Assembly: GCA_021432605.1 (NCBI GenBank)
Contig: MU271150.1
Location: 558,001-622,000, forward strand
Direction of reading: 5' to 3'
Source: Coniochaeta sp. PMI_546
Lineage: Eukaryota; Ascomycota; Sordariomycetes; Coniochaetales; Coniochaetaceae
DNA: 64,000 bases
The first letter of the stretch is position 1; the number at the start of each line of letters is the position of its first letter. The notes below the pieces were generated by a model. That model did no database searches. It had not been told where the DNA came from and saw nothing but the letters and a program-made list of their open reading frames with translations. The translations under genes and the position numbers were made by a program. Shown here one piece after another: positions 55,798 through 64,000 of the stretch.

Positions 55798-57108
55798 ATG
55801 TCAAGCACAGTCAAGATATCGTCAGCTTCACAGCTGAACGACTTGCTCAAGAATACATCCATTGTCGTAGCTGACTGTAAGTGCCACTGCCGTTCTTTTT
55901 CTCTCCCAAGACCTATGACCCCACCATACCGCGTTCGACTTGAAGGAGAGCAACGCGCCTGTGGAAGCCTCGTTCATGACAACGACGCCGAGTGTGACTC
56001 TGTCGGCGTGCAACCTGTAAGGCTTTCCGACAAGCCATATATGATACCATTCACGCTCAATACATGCACATGCTCTTTGGCAGCCTTGTCGTCACTCGCC
56101 TGCCTACGGATTACTAACGGGACTCGTCCACAGTTTACGCCGACTGGTGCGGTCCTTGCAAGCAGATTGCCCCAATCTACGAGGAGCTATCAAAGTCTCT
56201 CCAGAGCTTCAAGTTTGTCAAATTCGTCAAGGTCGATACCGACGCACACAAGGACATTGCTTCTACCTACCAAGTCACCGCTCTCCCCACGTTTATCGTC
56301 TTCCGCGATGGCAAGGTCCTCGAAAAAGTCCAGGGTGCCGACCCGCGGAAGCTACAGTCTATAGTGAAGAAGATTGTCAGTGAAGTTGAGGAAGTCCATA
56401 AGAAGGGCGGCAAGGGCGGCGAGGCGAGCGGTAGCGGCAGTTCTGGCGCCGACTGGCGAGGTGCCGAGATCCCGCGGGGCTACAGCGACGTCACAGACCA
56501 GATTGAGATACAGCGATGCGACATGCTCAACTGGGATACAGAGGCCGGCGGCGTCAGAGCCCTCTTCAACTCGGCGAAGCCCAGTGCCTTGGGAAGCGAA
56601 GGAACGACGAAGGACTGGGTAGAGACCGACACCGACGAGCAGCTTATGCTCTTTATCCCCTTCCAGTCGATTCTCAAGCTCCATACTCTGCAGGTAAGAC
56701 GCTACGGATGTACCGATGCACAGCTTCAGTATAAGGACCAGGACTGCTAACTCTGAACTGGTGCAGATCACTTCCCTGCCCCCACAAGACGACGACGACA
56801 TCATGAGACCGAGGACGATCAAGCTTTTTAGCAACAAGCCGCACAACCTCGGCTTTGAAGAGGCCGAGGACATGACGGCCACTCAAGTTATTGAGCTGTC
56901 GGAGAAGGACTGGAACAAGGACGGCACTGCTAGCATCGGTCTGCGATACGTCAAGTTCCAGAACATCAATAGCCTCGTCCTTTTCGTTGTCGAAGGCGAT
57001 GGCGAGGGCGAGAAGGTTCGGATTGATCGTATCAGGCTGATCGGAGAGGCTGGAGAGAAGCGAGAGATGGGCAAGCTGGAAAAGATTGGCGACGAGCCTG
57101 GCGAATGA
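55798..57108 (+). CDS. TXL1: Thioredoxin-like PITH-domain protein (Txl1/TXNL1 type)
   Basis: There are three exons, 55798-55876, 56134-56693 and 56767-57108, giving 326 residues. The N-terminal thioredoxin domain has the redox site WCGPC at 31-35, VDTDAHKDIASTYQVTALPT with the cis-Pro, and a normal end near residue 105. After a Gly/Ser linker the C-terminal PITH domain begins (YSDVTDQIEIQRCDMLNWDT) and contains LMLFIPFQSILKLHTLQITS and the RPRTIKLFSNKPHNLGFEEA core. Txl1 proteins associate with the 26S proteasome lid through PITH and may reduce substrates there. Intron 1 is 257 nt and has no stop in the exon-1 frame. The MFS gene is divergent. Confidence 0.92.
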
Positions 57109-60100
57109 TTTCTGAGATTCGAAGACGAGGTTGGGTTGCGGTTCATGTCATCAATATGCATTGAGCCGGTGGAGTTCATAATTTCGGTTCTTGGGCAGCT
57201 GAAAGCAGGCAAAGGGAGTCTGGTAGAGGTTGAGACACGGTGATGCGGGTGTGAGGCGTTGATAAGCCTCAGCCCAGTCGGGATATCACAGGGCTGCTTT
57301 TTTCATTATTACTATGACGCAGAAGTTGAGGCATATGCCCTTAACGCTGGCCACATTATATTCCCTTCCTTGCATTCATTTCGCCTATGTTGGCAAATGT
57401 GGTAGCATGACTGGGAAAGAATTTGGGTGTGCTCGTTGGATTCTAGATTCCTCGGCTCGCATAGCGGTTAAGAACATGGATAAATTAAAAAGCACACTCT
57501 TTCTCTCGAAAGATGGCTGCGTGGCCCCAACCTCATGGCTGGGATTCTAGTAAATTACGATCATGGGAATCAACAGCTCCGTATCATTTCATCACCACGC
57601 GCCCGGTTTAGAGGATTCTCGCGTATTTGTTGGTGGCACATTGCAGGCGGGATTCCTAAAATACCTTTGCCGAAGATTGACAAATGCAACCAACTTTGCA
57701 CGGATCGACCGAGGGCGTCAAGAGCCTCAAGCAGTCTAGTGCTAACGGATATCAAGCAGCGAGGCTGGTTGAGGCTGGGTTCCTCTCCGCATTTCGAGCG
57801 TTCACGAAGCACATTGTCACTGGCAAATATATATGATATGTCCAGCCTCCAAATCACCACCGGGAAGGAGAGAATCGATTCCGAGTGGACTGACTGATGA
57901 GGAGAGCCGGCGTGCAATTCATCGTTCTGGGGCATAACTGACGCTAGGTCATCCATGTGGTCTACGAGAGTAGAGGATTCGAGCAACCGGGGAAACGGTA
58001 TTGTTATGCCAGCCGCACGAAGAAAGAAAAAGAGGAAAAAGACCAAACGCAAAATTTCGCTTCGAAGTTTTAATATCGAGGTTCAGGCGAAGCTTAGTCA
58101 TCTGTCCTGTTTCTTCGCTACCACTGGTCAACCAAAGGGTTCCAGGTTTGTATGATGGATGGGATTGGCAGATCTGGATCATGGTGGGGTCTTCTTGATC
58201 TTGGCCACTGTCTTCCAGAACCCCATGACAGATTGACGAGGTCAAGTTGTCGTTGGGGACCTCCAACAACCCCCACAATCCGGACTGAGCTTGATCTCAG
58301 GTAAGGTGTGCTGTCATTCACTCAGTAAGGTATGTCTACAGCATCGCATACGACGCTATTAGCGGTGATGTCAAGCTATTAGGGTGAAAACATGTAATAG
58401 TTGGGGGTGACTCGCGTGCACGAGAACTCGATTAAACCTAAGTTGCATGCTTGTGTCACCCCGCTTCTCTCAAGTCGTTCTCCCCACCAAGAAGAACTTC
58501 ACACACCATCCGGAGCGCCTTCCGAATTTGACGGCCGCCATCCGTCCCAGATGACCGTCGCCGTGACCACGCATGCATCACGGAACAGATCCCACGCGCT
58601 GGTCGCACTCATCAAATTAACGACGAGACCATCATTTTAGTCATCTGGGGGAGGTAGGTATTAATCCGAATGGGTCCTTGTATTGTCACGCAACCTTCCA
58701 TATACACGTGTACACACAAGGTACTTAATTACTCTGCACTATGTGTGCAGACTCTGTACCACTCTCCCTCATTCCTACAACGACAGGGCCGCCTCATTTC
58801 CAGCCTCCTAGCCACCATCATGCCTCTACTATAGTATGTGCAGACCTTGTTGCCGACCGCCGCTTCTCGTCCCGCTCAGCATTGCATCGGATCAAATCAA
58901 GGCAGGCATTAAGCTCACCAACAACCGAGATCATGAACGCCTGCACCCAAGCGGTCCAAGGCCGTGTTTCCAGTATTGTTGCCAGGACAGGCCTCCTTGT
59001 CTCTTGGCGACTGGTCTTCTTTCAAGCCGATACGCTCTCGGGTCTCATGTTCCCTATATGGAATAAAGCGTGCTGGCGTACCATTTCTTAGCACCCGCCC
59101 CTAAAGTATAATACACTACCTGCCTTAGCGTTCGGGTTACCTACACCAGATACGTTCAAAGGCTCGCTTGCCTCCGCACTCTGGTCGGTGTCCGTTCCAA
59201 TCGTTTTCCATGCCGGTGCAGCTATCCCTTGAACAAACCCGCGAACACCCCCCTGCAACTATGTCCCGCCGTCACCGAACCGGCCACGCGAATCCAGACT
59301 GCAGCTCTGTTTCGACGATACGTTACCATGGATCCAGGATGGGTAAGCCTGAGAAATAATGAATTGGAACACTGCAGCATTAAAACGTGGCGCCTATATA
59401 CTAAGAATAGCATCACGCTTCGTCTGAGCACGGCCACGTACCACCACGCCGCGAATTCTGGTGCACGCTCTCTTTCGTCCTTTTGACCTCACTACAACGC
59501 TGTCGCACTTTCCTGCCTCGGCCAGCTGCCAGCTTGGGGAGCTCTACGCTGCCGTTTCCGAGGCTGCAACTGCAGACACGGCTCGAGCAGACGGCAGGCA
59601 TTGGAACGTTCAATCCTTCGTGACCAGCGTCCAAGAGCTCTCTGTTATAGTGCCCGCCATGGCCAGCTGCCTCTTCAAGGCATCAGATTCGCCGCAGCAT
59701 GGGTTCTGCACCCCCGAGTCGAGAATGACAAGAACATGACCAAGACTGCCATTGATCACACAATGAACCACCGGATTGGTACGTCAGTTATAGTGAATAT
59801 CGCTCTGAGAGAGGCAGAGCCCAGCTCAGATGAACCGTGGCCCCTGCTCCGCTCAGACCATGCATTGCCAGTCAGTGCCGTGTGTCAAATTACCTCTTTG
59901 CAGAAAGGTTTCGTTTTGTTTCGCTTTGAGCTTTATTCTCTCGTCAAGTCTCCCCCCCTACGAGTATCAAACAAGCAATGGGTGGAACTACTCACTGCGT
60001 ACCGGGCTTCAATGCTTGCAAGGCCACTATAGGAGGAGAACAGGAGGTGGCTTTTGTAACCCCCTCCATCCCGTCTGGCGTCTGCCTCTAAGCTACTTTC

Positions 60101-60895
60101 CGACTGCTGCTCCGATCTACCTACCTCTCTAACCCGCACAAGGCATGTTTTCCTCATTGTTTCTACATGGTTATACCCGGGCTAGGTTGCTTTAGGAGGT
60201 AGCTTACTACTTTGATAGCTCTCACAAGCTTTCTGGGAATCTGGTTCGCTCCCGGGTTGTCCAGTGTCAAGTGTCAAGTGACAAGGAGCTGAAGCCACTA
60301 GGACAAGCCCAAACCTTGATCATGCCCGATCTCTTTTCTTATTGCTCCTTCCTTTCCCATCTCCCTTTCCCCTTCAAAATGTTCCGGTGTCCTTGCGTAC
60401 CGAGATGGAGATGACGTGATATTTATTATCCCTCCTGCTCTTCCGTTGCGCTACCTCGTATATCAAGACACGTTGGTTTATATCGCTTAGTACAACCCTC
60501 TGCGCCTCATACTTCTGTGACTTTCACGCTCAACTTCGTATATCCGACTCGGATCCCATTCTAAGCTGGCTGCCTTTTTCTGCACTTGCGCAGTAGTCGA
60601 TCCCGGAATCAAGACTCTTAGACTCTGTTTTAAGCCGGGACCTTAGTTGGAGCTGCTATTCGAGTGGAACTAGCAGCCGTCTTATAGAGGACTCGAGTTA
60701 TTGCGGTGGCTTGCTAGCGGCTCGACTGGCGGTGTGGACGATCTTGACGTGGCCACCTAAAGTGAGAGGAGGTTGGGCCCGGTATAATTGATCTCGGTAT
60801 TCCATACCAGAGTACCGGGACAACGTCAGCGACTCCGGCCGGCTCGCCTCGTCGCACAGGTATATCTGCTCCCGCCGCTACGGCCCCAGCACAGG
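57109..60895. other. Long intergenic region (3.8 kb)
   Basis: This holds the 3' flank of the thioredoxin-PITH gene and a long upstream region of the 2EXR gene. A TACACGTGTA palindrome lies at 58703-58712 and a short GTGTCAAGTGTCAAGTGACAAG repeat near 60265-60286. Only short frames without start or family match occur. Confidence 0.5.
58703..58712. promoter_or_regulatory. E-box palindrome TACACGTGTA
   Basis: This is a second copy of the same 10-bp palindrome as at 2744 (a third lies at 47521), within a larger GTGTACAC-like context. It is a potential bHLH site, inferred from sequence only. Confidence 0.25.
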
Positions 60896-62257
60896 ATGCA
60901 CTACGACCACCAACTGCACGCTCCTTTTCAAGTCAACAACATGTCGGAAAGGTTCAACTATTTCCAGAAACTACCTGCCGAGATACGGACCATGATATGG
61001 GAATACTCCCTTCCAGAATCAAGAGTCTACGAGGTGCTCGATGCACCTAACGCTACCCAAAAGACCCCAGCTCAGCAAGGGTTGATGTTCGCCAATGTCC
61101 ACCCGGAGCCCCCTCCGGCTCTGGCGGCTGTCTGTCGTGAATCGCGATACTTTGTCCTTCATCACTACAAGCCGCTGACCTTGGGCAAGACGACGAAATT
61201 CGTCGACCCTTCCCGCGACATCCTCCTTCTGGAACCGTATCTGCTCGTCAAGCGGCTCCACCGGACGCTGAACTTTATGAGCCAGATACCCCTGATGCGA
61301 GACAACATCAACCGCCTGGCATTAGGCACCTCGTACGGCATTTACACGGGCATCTGCCACCCGGTGCTCAACTGGAAAGTCTCCAAGACTAACGTCGGCA
61401 AACTGCTGTCGAGCTTAGCCAAGTTTCCGAAGCTAAAGACCCTGATATTCATCGTCCACCAGGAATTCCAGTTCGAGTTCGACTTCAGATTTCCACACGC
61501 CGGCGGCAGCAGCTTCGGTACGCTCACGCACGATCTGCCCACGTCTCACCCACCGCTGCACTCGGCATCGACGAACGCAGTGACACCATACCAGCCGCCG
61601 TTTGTCAACAACCTCAGAATCCCAGCAACACCTACCATTGGCCCTCTTCCACCACACATTTCTCGGACGCCCGCACATCTCCAGCAACAGCGCCCTCCTC
61701 CACAACTCCCCCAGCTGCAGCTCTCCCATCACCTCCCACCGGCAGGCCCCACTCCCCAACCACTTCCTCCAACCCCAACAACGACGACCTACCCGCCCCA
61801 ACGCCCGCAACTAGTCCACCAAGCCTACCGCTTCAAGTTCGACATCGAAGCCAACATCAACCACACCCCTCGCCGCCCGCACCTAAACGAGCTTCTCTAT
61901 TACCCCCTAGACTACGACGAAGACAAGGACGACTGGGACCTCAACGACCCTGACGAAGAGGAGAGCGAGTGGTGCGACCCGTGGCCCACAAACGATGATT
62001 GGAGGAGATTCAGGAGGCGCTTCATCAAGGCTATCCGGGCTACTCTGCAAGGGCTGGGAAAAACCGAAGGGGATGATGGGTGTGGAAGGGGAGGAGGCGG
62101 GGGAGGCTATAAAGGGGCTGGCGGACCATGGGGGCCAGGAAGGCTGGAAGACGGGGACAGAGAGCGGGAGAGGCTGGAGTCCAGGGCCAAGATCTGCGTA
62201 CCCGCGCTGAAGGGGGCTAGTCTGCTGTGGCGGTATACGAAGGGCGGGTACGTCTGA
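60896..62257 (+). CDS. 2EXR-domain protein
   Basis: This is a single exon. I use the first in-frame ATG at 60896 (453 residues; MHYDHQLHAPFQ); the ATG at 60941 (MSERFNYF) is an alternative, directly before the domain. The 2EXR domain opens with FNYFQKLPAEIRTMIWEYSL, the F-box-like pattern of this large fungal family, and includes LAAVCRESRYFVLHHY and DILLLEPYLL. A Pro/His/Gln-rich insertion follows (LQQQRPPPQLPQLQLSHHLP), then a conserved-looking region YRFKFDIEANINHTPRRPHL, an acidic stretch DYDEDKDDWDLNDPDEEESE and a Gly-rich segment. Biochemical function of 2EXR proteins is unknown; protein-protein interaction is presumed. Confidence 0.8.
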   Translation: MHYDHQLHAPFQVNNMSERFNYFQKLPAEIRTMIWEYSLPESRVYEVLDAPNATQKTPAQQGLMFANVHPEPPPALAAVCRESRYFVLHHYKPLTLGKTTKFVDPSRDILLLEPYLLVKRLHRTLNFMSQIPLMRDNINRLALGTSYGIYTGICHPVLNWKVSKTNVGKLLSSLAKFPKLKTLIFIVHQEFQFEFDFRFPHAGGSSFGTLTHDLPTSHPPLHSASTNAVTPYQPPFVNNLRIPATPTIGPLPPHISRTPAHLQQQRPPPQLPQLQLSHHLPPAGPTPQPLPPTPTTTTYPPQRPQLVHQAYRFKFDIEANINHTPRRPHLNELLYYPLDYDEDKDDWDLNDPDEEESEWCDPWPTNDDWRRFRRRFIKAIRATLQGLGKTEGDDGCGRGGGGGGYKGAGGPWGPGRLEDGDRERERLESRAKICVPALKGASLLWRYTKGGYV

Positions 62258-62709
62258 TTAAGGTTATTTGATGTTTTTTTTTTATAGGGTCTCCTCTTTT
62301 CGTATTGGGGAGGCGGGTTGTGTTTCTGGGTAATGGGGTTGGGGGTTTTGTCGAGAGGATGGTCTGGGTGCGGGTTGCACGGGTAAAAGCGCACGGCAGA
62401 CAGGGCAGGGAGCAGGCAAAGTGATGATTGACGAAACGGAACTAAGAACGAGGGCATAAGACTTGTGGCTTTTAGATGATACCCGGTTTCTGTCGCTACC
62501 TAAGGCCGCAGAGTACTCAAAACATGTTACAGTCAGTCGTTAAGTAACAGGGGTAATACGGACATGGAAGGGTAAATAAGGATATCGACATCAAGATTTG
62601 ACCACCTTCGTTCCTCATTGGAATAACTGACAGTCGGCGGCGCCGATGATAGCTCCTGCTTCAACATGAAGCAAACCTCTGACTCGAAGTAAGAGTGTTG
62701 ACTTGCACG
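62258..62709. other. Convergent intergenic region
   Basis: This 0.45 kb lies between two convergent stop codons and begins with a T run near 62273-62283. Nothing else is recognised. Confidence 0.5.
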
Positions 62710-64000
62710 TTAAGATCTGATGACGTTCAACCTGACCATGATGCTGCCATGTGTGAGGATGATGCAATCCGGGCTTCCTGAGTCAACGTCGACATCCTCG
62801 GCCATTTCCTGGACGTCTGTGGTCGTGGCCATTCTATTGGTAACGCTCCTGGCATCCTCATCCGTGAGCCACTCGACATACAATTCAGAGATACCGGTCG
62901 GCAAAGCGGATCCTTTATGTCGAACGAACTCTGGGATGAGAGTGAGCATACCAGCCATGTAGCAAGGACAAGATTGATGTACATCCAACCGGCTTCTTAC
63001 GACCACACCCTTAGTAAGTATCATGGGGGAATCATGGTCGTCCGTTTCACGTTCGGCCCCTGTATCACTAGGGTCTGCGGCCTTTTGTTTCCCTTTCTTC
63101 TTGTCGCTGATCAGGATTCCGCTAGAGTCTTGCGCTTCGAAGCGGATGTCTTCATGAGGCCTGTGGACAGGTGACGTCCCGTAGCTTAGTCCAATATCCG
63201 ATCGCGCCCTCGGGGTCTTCCCTCCAGGGCCGTCACTCATGTCAAGGTTGTCGTCGAGAACGGCAGTGATAGCAGGGAGTTCCCGACCACCGTTCTGCCA
63301 CGAGCCTGGTTCCCTACTGTGATCCGTAGCTTTGTCTTTGCGGCTGGTTGTCGTTGATGGAGCGTCTTGATGTACCTCGTAATACGGCGTGTCGTCTGAT
63401 ACGGATGAAATAAACTGGTCGTCTTCGGCCCCTTCTCTACCCTTGCCTTTGGCCGATTTGAGAGCATCGCTCGTTTTTGACGATGTAGTGGAATACGCGC
63501 TCCGCGCGGCATCTTTTGCGGCGTCTGAACTCGATTCCTCGCCATGATCTACCATGGTTCGTGGGTATGTGCTTGGAACACCCCTCAAAGTTGAAGTATC
63601 GCTGTCCGATGAATCGACTGGGGTGGGCAAGCGCGCGGGTCTTTCAGGAATGCCCATGAGAGATTGACTGGGACCGGAGGTGGGCAGTATGGGAGCACCT
63701 GGTTGTGTATGGCGGTTCTTGCCCGTTGAAGCTTGAGCCAGGGAGATGGTAGATGCAGGTCTTGATGGCATGCTTGGTAGTGTTGACATGGATGTAGAGA
63801 AGTGAATTTTTGCGCGCTCGCTCCGATCATGGGCAGCAGCCCGTCCGTTCAAGTCGACGATCTCGCGGTAGGCCAAGTCTATCCTTGACTGCAGCATCTG
63901 ATTTAACTGTGACATTGCGCTTCCGAAAGACGGCAGAGATGGTAACCTCCACCCTGGGTATAACCTCCCGTGAGATCTGGCAATATGGAACCCCCCATGG
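62710..64000 (-). CDS. Uncharacterised Ser/Thr-rich protein, probably partial at right edge
   Basis: A minus-strand frame ends at 62710 and is open through the right edge. An ATG at 63915 (MSQLNQMLQSRIDLAYREIV) would give a 401-residue protein, but the frame continues upstream as plausible protein (HGRLYPGWRLPSLPSF), so the real start may lie outside the window. An in-frame, stop-free segment 62931-63008 (78 nt, GTGTGG donor, CCCAG acceptor) may be an intron. Removing it joins MILTK to EFVRHKGSALP. The N-terminal helix DLAYREIVDLNGRAAAHDRS is followed by a long Ser/Thr/Asp-rich region and a C-terminal part with ELYVEWLTDEDARSVTNR and LTHGSIMVRLNVIRS. No family was recognised. Confidence 0.6.
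   Translation of the reverse strand, partial: HGGFHIARSHGRLYPGWRLPSLPSFGSAMSQLNQMLQSRIDLAYREIVDLNGRAAAHDRSERAKIHFSTSMSTLPSMPSRPASTISLAQASTGKNRHTQPGAPILPTSGPSQSLMGIPERPARLPTPVDSSDSDTSTLRGVPSTYPRTMVDHGEESSSDAAKDAARSAYSTTSSKTSDALKSAKGKGREGAEDDQFISSVSDDTPYYEVHQDAPSTTTSRKDKATDHSREPGSWQNGGRELPAITAVLDDNLDMSDGPGGKTPRARSDIGLSYGTSPVHRPHEDIRFEAQDSSGILISDKKKGKQKAADPSDTGAERETDDHDSPMILTKGVVVRSRLDVHQSCPCYMAGMLTLIPEFVRHKGSALPTGISELYVEWLTDEDARSVTNRMATTTDVQEMAEDVDVDSGSPDCIILTHGSIMVRLNVIRS

Noticed and set aside
1-64000. CRISPR array, prophage, insertion sequence, telomere repeats or secondary-metabolite cluster
   Set aside because: No regularly spaced repeats, transposase, integrase, TTAGGG arrays or PKS/NRPS/terpene synthase signatures were seen on either strand.

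Overview
The window is nuclear DNA of a filamentous ascomycete (Pezizomycotina, most likely Sordariomycetes). The reasons are: roughly 50-55% GC by eye, monocistronic genes with short GT..AG introns (mostly 50-120 nt) carrying CTAAC/CTGAC-like branch points, fungal-restricted families (Zn2Cys6 and Fungal_trans_2-type regulators, 2EXR protein, long CorA-like transporter), and an intron-bearing tRNA-Leu. I found no prophage, insertion sequence, CRISPR array or recognisable transposon. All gene models below were spliced by eye from reading frames plus splice signals.

Left part (1-24 kb), gene-dense: the 3' end of PEX1; a Fungal_trans_2-type regulator on the minus strand; a His/Ser-rich protein with a C-terminal membrane segment; a basic/acidic disordered protein and a PRA1/Yip3 protein in tandem on the minus strand; an Erj5-like ER J-protein; an uncharacterised Gln-rich protein; a second J-protein with a glycine-zipper; an HSL-type alpha/beta hydrolase head-to-head with COX17; PXR1/PINX1; and a BTB-like protein with a long disordered N-terminus.

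Middle (24-43 kb): a 1368-residue CorA-like metal-ion transporter with nine exons; a Zn2Cys6 regulator (992 residues, poly-Gln); a 3.4 kb non-coding stretch; a small Ser/Thr-rich protein; and a BEM3-like PX-PH-RhoGAP protein (about 1579 residues).

Right part (43-64 kb), partly gene-poor: about 5.2 kb with only coding-like fragments, then tRNA-Leu(AAG), a Myb/SANT-like helix-turn-helix protein preceded by a 40-nt tandem duplication, a poly-Pro protein, a DHA1-type MFS transporter, a thioredoxin-PITH protein (Txl1/TXNL1), a 3.8 kb non-coding stretch, a 2EXR protein, and a Ser/Thr-rich protein whose frame stays open through the right edge.

The genes are mostly housekeeping and functionally unrelated: peroxisome import, Rab/membrane traffic, ER chaperoning, cytochrome oxidase copper delivery, rRNA/telomerase biology, Cdc42 control and redox. 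There is no biosynthetic cluster. I saw no clear undescribed system. The most unusual items are short-motif repeats in two otherwise disordered proteins, a start-less open frame overlapping the PRA1 stop, the tandem duplication upstream of 50,050, stop-free introns in three genes, and several orphan coding-like fragments.
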